Below are positions 10,441-22,900 of a stretch of DNA of 64,000 nt, piece by piece. Within the stretch, counting starts at the first letter, position 1; every line of letters starts with the position of its first letter. Under the pieces are notes generated by a model. It ran no database searches, was not told the origin of the DNA, and worked only from the letters and a program-made list of their open reading frames with translations. The translations under genes and the position numbers were made by a program. This DNA comes from Rhabdophis nuchalis. Its lineage: Eukaryota; Chordata; Lepidosauria; Squamata; Natricidae. The stretch is taken from contig CM077645.1 in the NCBI GenBank assembly GCA_039707465.1, positions 63,268,850 to 63,332,849 of the forward strand, read 5' to 3'.

Positions 10441-12605
10441 CAACATCTTGCCCATTTGCAAGAAACCAGCAGATGGGTAGATACAGCTTATAATCTATGG
10501 AAACTTTAGTTTCCTACTCGCATTTTGATGGTTTCTACCAACTTAAGACTGGATAAATTCTACCTATAAATAAGCATTTATTTTAAGTGTAACCTAGTGC
10601 TTCATAATAAAGCCTGAAGTTATCACAGCATTACATATTCTATTTCTAAACTGTTCCATTAAACATCTATCCTATTTCCATTATTATTTTAGGAAGGGGA
10701 GGGTGGAACCTGAGTGGCAGAAAGAACAGCAACATTATGCTGTTTAGGGTGGAGTTGACAGGGAGGAAAAATATTTTCCAAAAACCTGAATCTTATATCA
10801 GTGGCATTCTATATTTCTGTGTATCCATGTGTATATATATATTCTAAAAACGGTTGAAAGCTTAATATATATATATATATAACTAAAAGTAGCATAAGCC
10901 CCAAAAGAGCAAATCAGCCAATATATTTGTACTTCTGTTGGCAGGATTATAGCTGAAGTGGTTTGTTGGCTATACTATATATTTTGCAAGCATAGCAGCC
11001 CTCCACGAGTTATCTCCCTTCATTGGCTGCAGGCATACGAAACAAAGCATATCGAGGCATTAATTAGTTCAGAATCTTACATGTCTCTCCATCCAAAGGC
11101 AATATTTTCATGTAAGCTCTACACTGCTAAACAACTGGTTAACTTTTAATATTATTGTAATCCGTTTTTTTTTAAAAAAGGAACAAATCTTTATGCAGAA
11201 ATTAAAGGACCTCGCAAGCGAGACATGTTAACACCTTGTATCACAAGTCTGTGGCTTCTCAATAATGCAGGAATATAGTACTTTGGACCTGGAATAGTAG
11301 CTAATTTGTTGATAGCTTGATTGATAAAGACAGAGGAGTACAGATGCTTGCTATGCATGCACTTTTGTTTAGGGAAAATAAAAGCTTATAACAAAAATAA
11401 ACCTTGCTCCTATCAAGCTTTCTGTACCAGAAATATAACCCATTGAAAAGTAACCTAAAATTAAATTAGGATAGTTCAATAAATATATGCTGGAAAGGGG
11501 GGAGGGGGGCTTCAGGAATACATTTTAAATTTGATTTGCCATGTAAAAAGAGGAAATGAATTTGTGGATTGATTAACCTATGGCTTTGAAAAGCAATTCA
11601 GATTGGGAAGTGATTCTAATCAGCCTTCCTTAAAGTCAAAACGGCATTTGTGCAAAGAAAGAAAAGACTAAGCAAAAATATTACAAAGGATCTAAAATGA
11701 CTGAAATTTGCAGAAATGTTGGGAAAATATCTTCCTCACACAAGCTGCTAATAGAGTTTGAGGGGCTGATAGCTTAACATCCCTACCATTTTCCTTCCTG
11801 CAACAAACTTGTTCTGAAGTAGGCTGATGGAAATTAGTTGCATCCAGTTTTTCTGATATAAGTCATAAGCACTGTAGTTCTAAACCCATTTCCCCAGGAG
11901 TAAACCCTGCTGAGGTTGGGGCTTATTTCTGAGGTACAGTATTGGGTTAAAATTTGTATCTCCACTATGTAAGAGGGTTGTGCACGTTGAAAAGGAAATG
12001 TTTCACATCTCCTGCCAGTGCCATTGTTTTGCTATTGCTTGAAGTAGTCTGACCTTTTCTGTGTGTGTGTGTGTGTCTCAGCTTTAAAGAATCACTCATG
12101 AAAGTTAATGACTTTTAAAGCCACAGTAATGAACAGCAAGCACTTTCTTGCTTTGTGGCACTTTTTAATCATTTCTGCCCTTTATGTTCTAGTTAATGAT
12201 TCTAAATCATTAACTAGCGTTCTATTGAGGTTATGATGATGTAGCAAGTAGATAGTCATGGGAGTAGGGGGAGAAATGAAATGTAGTCTTACAGTGAGAT
12301 TGCGTGACTCAGTCAACAATTGTGTTTCCACAATTTGGGATATAGATTTCATAATACAGAAAAAGTACCATTGGCCTATTGCAGCGTTTCTCAGCAAGTT
12401 TATGAAGGATGGATTTCAATCCCCATGTTTGATACTTGGGGAATTCTGGGCGATGGAAGTCCACCAGTCGTAAACTTGCCAAGGTTGAGGAATACTCATT
12501 CGAGGCTTATCCGGGCATTAAAGCATCCAACATGTGATTTGTATTGAGCCGATTCCTGACTTAGCTTGATATATGTTCTGTAATCAGAGGATGGTATAGG
12601 CCTGT
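10441..12605. other. Anonymous intergenic sequence with simple repeats
   Basis: AT-rich. It contains two (TA)n tracts near 10836-10882, a (GT)n tract near 12059-12076 and, at about 12385-12495, a decayed relative of the palindromic MITE (gggaattctgggcgatggaag). A possible L2-like remnant at 10955-11150 retains a LHWL-type word but is too decayed to call. Confidence 0.45.
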
Positions 12606-13037
12606 ACTAAGATGATTAGAGGACTGGAGACTAAGACATATGAAGAACGGCTGCAGGAACTGGGTATGTCTAGTTTGATGAAGAGAAGGACCAGGGGAGA
12701 CATGATAGCAGTGTTCCGATATCTCAGAGGGTGCCACAAAGAAGAGGGAGTCAAACTTTTCTCCAAGACACCTGGGGGCAGGACAAGGAGCAATGGGTGG
12801 AAACTAACCAAGGAGAGAAGCAACTTAGAACTAAGGAGAAATTTCCTAACAGTAAGAACAATTAACCTCTGGAACAGCTTGCCTCCAGCAGTTGTGAATG
12901 CCCCAACCCTGGAAGTCTTTAAAAAGATGTTAGACAGCCATTTGTCTGAAATGGTATAAGATTCCTGCCCATGCAGGGGGTTGGACTAGAAGACCCACAA
13001 GGTCCCTTCCAACTCTGCTATTGTATTGTATTGTATT
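12606..13037 (+). mobile_element. CR1/L3-like LINE 3' end with (ATTGT)n tail
   Basis: Encodes [20 protein letters not shown] through [16 protein letters not shown], the conserved C-terminus of the CR1 reverse-transcriptase protein, then the 3' UTR and a short attgtattgtattg tail. The same sequence recurs at 27976, 29831, 40405, 46861 and 63950. Confidence 0.9.
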
Positions 13038-13804
13038 TCTAACTTCAACTCATCTGCCATTGCTGGGGGCCCTTCCTTTCCGATGCTTCATTGTGGTACA
13101 GTTTTTGTCTGGCAGAAGAGAAATAATTAAAATACAATGTATGCCTTGAAACTGGAGTTCATTTGGTGTGAAAATGTGGTAATTGATCATCTACTTTCTA
13201 TATAGAGCAGGTATTATCCAAAGCAGAGCACAGATGCATAGCATTAAGGCAGCCTGTACCTGTTAAAGCAAAAAATAATGAAAAATTCAGCACTGTGCCT
13301 GTAAGCTATTATTTGCGTAGCAGGGAGAATAATGTGGTACTGTCTGACATCCTGACACTCCACTCCCCTTATTATAAGATCATCTTTGTGCATTACATCT
13401 CTTGTCATCTTTAAAAGCCTGTAATTACTGAAGTCACGGAAGAAACTATATTATTTAAAATTAAACACTGATGCAAATCAACAGGGATAAAGATCATTCT
13501 GTACAAGAAAATACCACTTTCAGAAAGAAAACATCTGTACAATATTTAAATATTGCATATACATCAAATAATTCTTGTTCATAGCTCATTCCATGGAGTT
13601 GCTTGTTTGAAAGCTCCAGAAAGGCATTCACTCACTCATACAGGGCGGGGAAAGCCTTTTAAAAACACAGCAGTCAGGATGAAAGAAAAAATGCCAGCAT
13701 GCATACTTTATAATTATTCCAGGGGAATAATTATTGGAGGAACAAGTTTAGATGCTGTAATTAAAATGACCCAATCTATTCCTCTGATAGTAAATCAAAG
13801 CTTA
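13038..13804. other. Anonymous sequence
   Basis: No convincing coding potential. It may lie beyond or at the distal end of the HSPA12A 3' UTR. Confidence 0.4.
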
Positions 13805-13824
13805 TTCTCATTCTATCAGGCAAT

Positions 13825-13830
13825 TTTATT
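13825..13830 (-). promoter_or_regulatory. Candidate HSPA12A polyadenylation signal (AATAAA)
   Basis: The plus strand reads tttatt, so the minus strand carries AATAAA. It is the first canonical hexamer I noticed downstream of the stop. I see no strong GU-rich downstream element, so this is tentative. Confidence 0.25.
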
Positions 13831-14852
13831 TATAGCACATAATGCAAAGGGACCTTTAAATTCTTCTTAGAAAATCAAAATGTTTGCGTGATGCAGTTTG
13901 TTCCTAAATTATGTATTTAATAAGAAATCTGAGATTTTGAGGGGGGGGGAAAGGAAAACGATTCTATGGCTTTTCGTTCATGCATAGCTAGTAGGAAAAA
14001 AGATCCAGCTAAACAATTAGCTTTCAGACATCTTGAAAGCATAATGGATTTCAGTGGATGACAATGTGTTTTCTCAGTGTTATGGGGGGAGAGGGGGAAT
14101 GTGTCAGCTTCCAGCTGACAAAACAGACCTTTCTGCTGTCGTGAATTTGGCCTCAAATCCAACATGTTGGAATTAGCTACCTATCAAGCCCTGAATTGTA
14201 GTGCTCAACTGGAAGCAGCCTTCATATTGTAAGTTGTTAGCCTGGAAAGACACACTAGGCTGGCAGTGTATTTTCATCAACTCATCTGTAGTCATTTGTC
14301 CATGGCATAGGCAGTTTTAGACAGACTGAGCAGAGGCTGCCTCCCTGTTGCTAGGGGTCATCCACAATATAGTGCTTTCAGGGCGTTTTGACATTGTGGT
14401 TTCCAGAATTCCTATACAACATGGATGCTGGTTATCTTGCTTGGGAATTCTGGGATTTACAGGCCAACACTACTGGATGACGCCATCTTGGACAAAACAG
14501 CACTAGAGTTTTAGTTAGTTTCTATGTGAAGATTGAGATTTCATTCTCCCTTCTTGGATACAAGTCAGTGAAAGCATCATTCACGTTGAATGTAAACTAT
14601 GGTTGTGTCCCTTGGAAGCCATTTAAGTGATATCAGAAATAATGTCTGTACTCCCTCTTCTGGTCTGAAACAACACTGCTCCACTACTCCTTTGCAGGGT
14701 TTTCTTTTTCTCTGCCAAGAAGTTACTTTTCCTGGGGTCTTTTGCTTAAGTCAGGCTATTGGTCACAGAATGGAAGAAGCTCGCAAGGAGCTAAACTGAA
14801 GATAGTACATTTCCTTCAAGGAACATTTAACTTCTTGAACATCTGTTTATGC

Positions 14853-14974
14853 CAGGCCTGTCATACTGGCGGCCTGCAGGTCAGATACGGCCTGCACAGG
14901 CCACCCCCACGAAGGCAAAAACATTGTGATACACTACGATACGGCCCGCAATGCGAGGAAGTTTGACACCCCTG
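14853..14974. mobile_element. Short hAT MITE with CAGGCCTGTCATACT end
   Basis: 122 bp, ends aagtttgacacccctg, with exact 8-bp duplication gtttatgc at 14845-14852 and 14975-14982. Inside or just beyond the HSPA12A 3' UTR. Confidence 0.88.
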
Positions 14975-16349
14975 GTTTATGCAGTTATTCCAAAGGGGAG
15001 ATATAGGAAGAACGTCTGATTCTGCACAAATTGGTAAATAACAGACAATGTACCTAGTTGTGAATTTAATTTTTTTCCCCTTAACGAAATATCGAGTAGC
15101 TTCTATAGTAATTTATATTTATATAAATTATTTTATCAAATAATTATGTTGGCCCCGGGAAAATGTTACCACTTTTCTTGTATGAGATACCACTCTCTAG
15201 GATCAACACAGGAAGTTTTTCCTTTGTTTGGCATGGCTGAGAAAGACAATGAAAATGGATCCTTTCGCTGTACAACCTGAGGATAGAGATGATCTCTGGT
15301 TAACTATTGCTACCACACCCCCTTTGTTTGTTTTGTACAAGAACTGGCTGACGAGAGGTATAGATAAATAAAGCCAGAGGTTGCCAACAGTAAAATGGGA
15401 AGTGGGGAAACTTTCTCATTTACAGAATCTTTGGGAAGTATTTCTATTCAATATTGAAAAACGGAAATGCAAGCATCAGTGTTGCAAAATTAAAGTTGGT
15501 GTTAATTAATTGGACAGAACATTGAGTGTTTTTTAAATTATAAATTGCCAATTATTCAGGTGCAATGTCACTTCTCTCCACAGGAGGGAGGAATTCCTTT
15601 CCTAAAATGTTCTAATTCGTGTTGGCATTATCTAGACATAAAGTATACTTCTTGCTTCAGCATTTCCCACAAATGTTACTACTGGATCAATTATTTAATA
15701 AGATTGCAGCTCTAACAGTTTACTAACTTAAAACTTCATTGAAAAGAAGCAAACCCCCACCAAACCAACATGTCATTTGATCCTGTAAACAAAACAACAG
15801 TTTTGTGCTACAAAGACTCAATTTCTAAACCTGTTCATTTGCAATTTTGCATGTTTAAATTCCAGTATTCCTACTCCATCATATAAATAAGAGAGTTAGT
15901 TGCTGAAAACGTATTTCTACTGTGAAACTGATAACCACAAATCATGGTTATAAATTTCATTTTTAGTGCTTAAAAAAAAAAAGTATATTAGTTGGTACCG
16001 TAAATGTAGAAATAACAGGTTTGACTATTAGGCCCTAGAATTCAGAACATATGAAAGACATCAAGTAAAGCGACATGCCTCCCGAATAAATAGAGCAGTA
16101 ATATTTCAGCACTTGATTTTCATTACATATTTGAGTTGTTCACTTTACTGTGTAGCACCTGATAACTCTATGTTCAGATTCCGAATTGGTAATTTCAAAA
16201 GCAAAAAATAATCATCATCAAAAACCCTGATGCTTTCTTCTTCTATGCTTTATCTATCTAGCCAAAATTCAGGATGTTTTTGGCAGCCAGTGAACAGAAC
16301 ATGGAAACAATAGGTGGTGAGGGTCATGGAAGAGAAAAGAAAAGAAAAA

Positions 16350-16984
16350 TCAGTAGTTTAGGAAATCAATGCCAGCTTTTACACTTTTAGAAGTGGCAAC
16401 GTCAATTGCCATGGCTTTAATCTCAGTGTCTCCAAACTGCATTAGCGTTTTGATTTCCCTCCGGCCTGGCACGGATTTGTCACTTCCTGTGAGATCCAAG
16501 CGCAGCGTGCCACACTTCCTCACTCCAGGTTCAGTGATGAAATTCACATTATCGTGTTCCGAGCTGTAGATGTTGATCACAATGACCAGCTGAGAAGGCT
16601 TGGCGGGGGTATAGCTGCGGGACACGGTCTCCCCAAGTGCCACGGACTGGTCAGCTGAGATAAACTTGTCGAAGACGTCGGTGCACCAACGGGTGCCATC
16701 TTTAACTAGCAACTTTTCAGTAGGGTGCTTCCCTTCCACGTAGCGATTCAGGACTCCCACCCCGTAGGTCAAGGGGGAACGACGCACTTTAATGACAGCA
16801 GGATCCAGACCAAAGAGGACGGCTCCTTTGAGGATGGTGAGTCCCACATCTTGAGGGATGATGATTCGGCATTTTGAGCCAAAAGAATTCTGGACAGCTT
16901 GTTGTAGAAGTGGGGCTTCTGCAAATCCACCCACAAGGAATAGGAACTTTACATGTGTCAGTTCAGGTTTGTCAAAAATCTCAC
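16350..16984 (-). CDS. HSPA12A: HSPA12A exon 12 (last coding exon, stop TGA)
   Basis: 635 nt of coding sequence, acceptor ttctctgctcag before GTGAGA. It encodes [20 protein letters not shown], the adenosine-binding motif [10 protein letters not shown], then [37 protein letters not shown] and the C-terminal beta-rich part ending [11 protein letters not shown] before TGA at 16350-16352. The reading frame is also open for some residues upstream of the acceptor, but that part is intron. A short Ser-Asp-Lys-Ser segment after LDLTG differs from the mammalian sequence and looks about one residue shorter. Confidence 0.96.
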
Positions 16985-19900
16985 CTGAGCAGAGAAAGAA
17001 ATCCATGGGGTGAGAAAAATAGTGCACTTACTAAGAGCCAGTGAGAAAAGAATCTAGTCCAGGGGTAGGCAAACTTTGCAACTTTAAGTCTGAAGGACTT
17101 CAGCTCCCAGACTTCTCCAGTCAGCAAAGCTGGCTGGAGAAGTCTGAGAGCTGAAGTCCTTCAGACTTAAAGTTGCAAAGTTTGCCCACCCCTGATCTAG
17201 TCTCATGAGAACAATTTGATAAAAACAGTGGGTACAGGTATATGTATGCCTGTCTATGGGAGTATATATAGAGATACTTATGGATCACGATGTTATACAA
17301 TATATAGGTGTTCAGGAAGGGAGACCGTGTAAAGAATCAAAATGGGCAACATTCTTCATATTAAGGTGATAATCTCAACCAGAGGTAGTCAACATTTTTA
17401 TACCTACCGCCCACTTTTGTATCTCTTGTTAGTAATAAAATTTTCTAACCGCCCACCGGGAAGTCAATTAAATTAAAAAAAGGAAAGTGCTTCAGCATTG
17501 GACCAAACCCCTATGCCCACCTTGAAAGCTGGAATGCCCACTAGTGGGCAGTAGGGGCCAGGTTGACTATCACTGATCTCAACCACAATCCTACAGAAAT
17601 TATAATCTTTAAAACAAGAACATAACTATTTCTGGCATATAGAATTTGCATTTTTCAGGCTATGTGTTAAGTGGAAATTATGATAAAAGACATATTCAGA
17701 CTAAACAATTGCTCAAAAAAAGTGCAATATGATAATGTAGAGATCTTATCTCTTCGGGACAATTAATCCAAAATGTTTATTTTGGATTAATTGTCCTGAA
17801 GAGATAAGATCTCTACATTCTGTAGATATTCATTCTGAATGTTCTGACTCTTAATGACTTTAAAGCCTTATGCACCCTTAATACCTACTGAGATGTTCTA
17901 TAATGTGGTCAATTGTAGGTTTGAAGAGGGCATTCATTGCATCAGGACTCATTCTCAGCATTCCTTGGGAGGACCACTTCACAAAATCCACACTGCAAAA
18001 ACAAAACAAAGAAAGCAACTGTTTAAAAAAAAAACCTACCCTTGCTCTAAGAAGCTTTCTTGAAGATAGGCCCGAAGTCAATGGAGGCATCACTGTACAG
18101 GCCAAGAATTACTTGGAACTTTTTGTAGGGAATGTGAAAAGATGGATCTATACTTCCATTTGGGAAAAAGACTGAAAATGATCCTTACTGAATATGTATA
18201 AGTCTACATGTAGAAGGTTAGTACAAGGAGGTACATCAGCTCTGACCCTTCAACTCCAGCCTCTCTGGAGGAACATAGATTTTAAGGACAGAGGTCAAAC
18301 AGTTAATTCTCTATCATGTCAGGAATCAATCTCACTTGTGCAATCCCATTCTCTGTTTAACATCAAGATGGAAAGTCTTAAGGCAAGGCCAGTCCACATT
18401 CCTGTGTACACCTCTACACTTAACACTCTTTAGAAAGGAAATATTGTTTAAAACTGGCGGGAAACTCTTGCCACTGAAATATAACTTGTTTCCTGTGTCT
18501 GACATCCCTTCTCCCTGGCAAAATAAGCAGGCAGAATTTCTCATCTTGATTTGATTGCCACTTGTTACAGACAAAAAGTCATTCACAGCAAGGACATGCT
18601 TTTAAAGATGAGTATAGACTTTGCACTAGCAGAACACACGTCTGTTTGCACAAGGAATGACCCTCACTTTCTCAAGAGCTGCTTTTGAATTGGTAAGTCT
18701 TTTGGATCAGAACAGCAGAAGCCCTTGGTGCTTTTAAAACATTCTAAAGATAAAAATTCTAAAGCTATGCCATTGACCTGCATAGTAGGCCATCCTTTCT
18801 TTCACTTACTGTATTAATGGGAAGACTGTTCCAAACTGAAGGAAAAAACCTCCCACATCCTTCTCACGTCCTTTAAGATTGTTTACATTAGCAAATGCTA
18901 TGATAAACAGCCTACATCCTCATGATAAATGGAGCAATTTCACAAAATGAAATTTTTAAGGAAGGGATAGAGGAAGCTGTGGTTTTCTGTTTTGTAATGG
19001 ACTAGTTTAAGAAAGGTCTGGCAATTTTACAAGGTTAATGCTGGTAAGGGGGGGAAAACTGCTTATATGCGAGCGTTCCTTCACATATTGTCAGCAATTT
19101 GACCAACTGAACTTGAATTAATTATTCATATTTCATGCAACTACTGTATTTTTCAGAGTATAAGATGCACCTAGATTTTGGGGAGGAAAACAAGGGAAAA
19201 ATATCTGTCTCTGCCTCCCAGCAATTTGCCTTCTTGGAACAAACAGCACAGACAATATACACTGTTTCTAGTGTTATATTTCAGACTATACTTGTACAGA
19301 TGCTGTTAAAATTGATGTGCTTTCTGGAAGTATAGTTATTCTCTGCTATTTAAAAGAATATTCAATAGCACTGGGGCTCTTCAGATCAAGCATTTATCTT
19401 AAAATGCTTCTTCATTTTGTTAACTTGTCTAGAACAATAATAAAGCAGTCTTTAAAAAATAAGTCTAATAATTTGAACATTCTATAGGCATTTATAGTTG
19501 ACTTACCTCCTTGCAGCAAACAGCCTGATTAGCACAAGAAAAAAAATCTGCCTCCCAGCAATTTGCCTTCTTGGAACAAACAGCACAGACAATATACACT
19601 GTTTCTAGTGTTATATTTCAGACTATACTTGTACAGATGCTGTTAAAATTGATGTGCTTTCTGGAAGTATAGTTATTCTCTGCTATTTAAAAGAATATTC
19701 AATAGCACTGGGGCTCTTCAGATCAAGCATTTATCTTAAAATGCTTCTTCATTTTGTTAACTTGTCTAGAACAATAATAAAGCAGTCTTTAAAAAATAAG
19801 TCTACTAATTTGAACATTCTACAGGCATTTATAGTTGACTTACCTCCTTGCAGCAAACAGCCTGATTAGCACAAGAAAAAAAATCTGCCTCCCAGCAATT

Positions 19901-22900
19901 TGCCTTCTTGGAACAAACAGCACAGACAATATACACTGTTTCTAGTGTTATATTTCAGACTATACTTGTACAGATGCTGTTAAAATTGATGTGCTTTCTG
20001 GAAGTATAGTTATTCTCTGCTATTTAAAAGAATATTCAATAGCACTGGGGCTCTTCAGATCAAGCATTTATCTTAAAATGCTTCTTCATTTTGTTAACTT
20101 GTCTAGAACAATAATAAAGCAGTCTTTAAAAAATAAGTCTACTAATTTGAACATTCTACAGGCATTTATAGTTGACTTACCTCCTTGCAGCAAACAGCCT
20201 GATTAGCACAAGAAAAAAAATCTGCCTCCCAGCAATTTGCCACGTGGAGCAAACAGCAAGTTTCACTTTCAGTTTCTCCCAATCAGTAACTGTTACAGGA
20301 TGCAGGGATTGTTATAACTTATTGAAGCCTCCGCAAGCCCCTGTTTGCTGCAAAGAGGTAAATTGCTGGCAGGCAGAGGCCAAAGGGTTGGTGCCAGTAG
20401 GTGGGTGGGGCTACATTCAGTGTATAAGACGCACCCAAATTTTCACCTTCTTTTAGGGGGGAAAAGGGTACATCTTATACTCAGAAAAATACGGTAATAC
20501 AAGAAACTTTCTGGATTGTTCTATGGTGAATCTCATGCACATCTGTTTAAAAAAAAAGTACAGTAATCCCTCGTTTTTCGTGGTTAATGGGGACCGGAAC
20601 CTTCCACGGAAACTGAAAAACCGCAAAGTAGGATTCTGTATATCTATACCGGAAACTTGAGTTGGTGGACATCGTTTAAAGCAAGCACTAGGGGGCGCTT
20701 GCCTCCTACCAATGCATTTTTTTCCTATTATGTATTTTTGAAAAACCCGCGACGCACTGAAGCCGCGGAACATGAAGCCGCGAAAAACGAGGGATCACTG
20801 TACTCCATATGATTTACTTCCAGAAAAAACCAATCGCAGAATGGCTTAACTAATTTCTGACTTACTTGCTTTTCCTTAAAGCATGTTCTACACTGTGACC
20901 TCGAAACTTCTTATAGTAGTCAATGAAAGAAAAAGGCAAGGTGATATTCAGTGGATTTGTCCGATCTGGAGCTGCTGCTCTCTTGCGAGACTCAAACGCT
21001 ATCATCAGATCAACCCAGGCAGCAGGTCGCTTGATTTTAAATTGTTCAATAAAATCTTCACCAAATATTTTGCACAGAAGTTTTTCAAATTCATAGTCTA
21101 CACCTAAAGAGCCATATGGCCCGCCTGCATGACAAATAAAATATTGTTAGTGGAAAGCATTATTTAAGAAATGATACAGTGAAAAATTATGGGTACAGCA
21201 TTTTGACTAAAGATTTTGCCTAGAAAATTCAAGCACCTTTCTGCTGTGATGAAAGGCTATTAAAGGCAACAGTGGGAGCATTGCCACGAATTTTCAATAT
21301 CTTTCCCATAGGAGCAGGTTACCACGTGACAGGAATCGGTTCTGTTTGTTCTTTCCCATCAAAATGTTCGTAATCAAATATGCCACCTTTGTATACTCAG
21401 AGCATACTCAGTATCCACCCATAGATGTGTCTAGAAATCTATGTGAGAGACATCCTGGCACCACCAGGAAGTCCATTCATGGACAAAAATGCGACATCTG
21501 TATAAAAGCCATGGCTAGTAGGTTGTGCATGGCTAGCCAAAATGACCATCCCACAGCATAACTTATCCGATCTTTGAAGGTGTCATTTGTCAAGAAGGTC
21601 CCAAGTGAATAATATATGCACGCATGTAGCTGTTCCTATGTATCTTCATTTAAAATTACTGTTAGAATAAACTGATACTCTGATCTCAGTTACATAGAAA
21701 AGCTCATAATGAACCTGAGGGACAATATTATATAGTACAGGGATGGCGAACCTGTGGCAGGCGGAGCTATTTGTCAGGGCATGTGTGCCACAGGTAGCAA
21801 GCAGAGCTACTTGTCAGGGCACGCAAAGCTTTGCCCTGTCAGTTGGCCAGCGCACATGTGTGCACTGGCCAGTTGAATTCAGCATTTTTAAAGCCATTTT
21901 TCGCCCTCCCCAGGCTCCAGAGGCTCTATAGGAGGCTGGGGAGGGCGAAAACAGCCTCCTCCCCCCAGAGGCCCTCCGGAGGCTTCAGAAGTTTCCCTGA
22001 AGCCTCCAGAGCACAAAAGAATGGCCCTACAGACAAACCGGAAGTGACTTCCGGTTTGCTCGTAGGGCCATTTTTAGTCCTCTGGAGGCTTCAGGGACCT
22101 TCAGGAGGCTTCCCTGAAGCCCCTGGAAGACTAAAAACGGCCTTACAAGCAAACCTTGTAACAAGTTGTTTTCAGGGTGAAGAAATTAAATGTTCTATAA
22201 TCAGCAGGAATGAGGAATCTATTTTACCTGTTGCCTTGTATAGTTCCTTCAGGTGTCCTTCTGGTAACCTGATCTGGTGCACAGTCACGTCAACTGTTCC
22301 TCCTCCCCCATCCACAACTATGTAACGGTCACCTATTAATTCAAATGGAATAACAACAGTTGGGGTTTTTCTCCCTGATGGGTATTTTGCATTTATTTTA
22401 AAAGCCACTTCATAAAAATCGCAAGAAGTTTACCAAAAAAATCATGTAAAAGTTACAAATGTATGAGCTAGTTTGCTACTAAATAGGCAGCAATTTGAAA
22501 ATGTACTGAGTGATAACCAGAATGAATTACTTATACTATCATTTATGTTAAATAATATGTGAGTTAATAAAGATAAATAGATTTATAGTGGTTCCTTCAC
22601 CCCAAAGCATTGTGCTTTCATTATGCCTTTAAGCAACTTGTTCATCTCTTGTTTGAATTATTGCAATGAATTCTACGTGGGGCTATCCTTGAAGAGTATA
22701 TGGAAGCTTCAAGTGGTACAGAATTAAGTCACGCAAGCAATCTTGAGCGCCCAATGAAGGGAGATGTAACACCTCTGCTACATCAGCTGCTTTGGATGCC
22801 AGATGCTTCCATGTGCAATTCAAGGTGACCTTTAAAGCCCTACTGCTGCTGTGGCCTAGATGTGGAGTTCTTGCCTCACAAGCAGGAGGTTGTAAGTTTG

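Larger units (their letters stand above)
13805..16349 (-). other. HSPA12A 3' untranslated / downstream region (end uncertain)
   Basis: Sequence immediately downstream of the HSPA12A stop codon. It is AT-rich and non-coding. The first AATAAA that I see on the minus strand is at 13825-13830, which would give a 3' UTR of about 2.5 kb. A hAT MITE at 14853-14974 lies inside. The true transcript end cannot be fixed from sequence alone. Confidence 0.35.

Noticed and set aside
19654..20206. Two identical 71-codon frames
   Set aside because: Produced by the 337-bp tandem repeat inside a transposon, not a duplicated gene.
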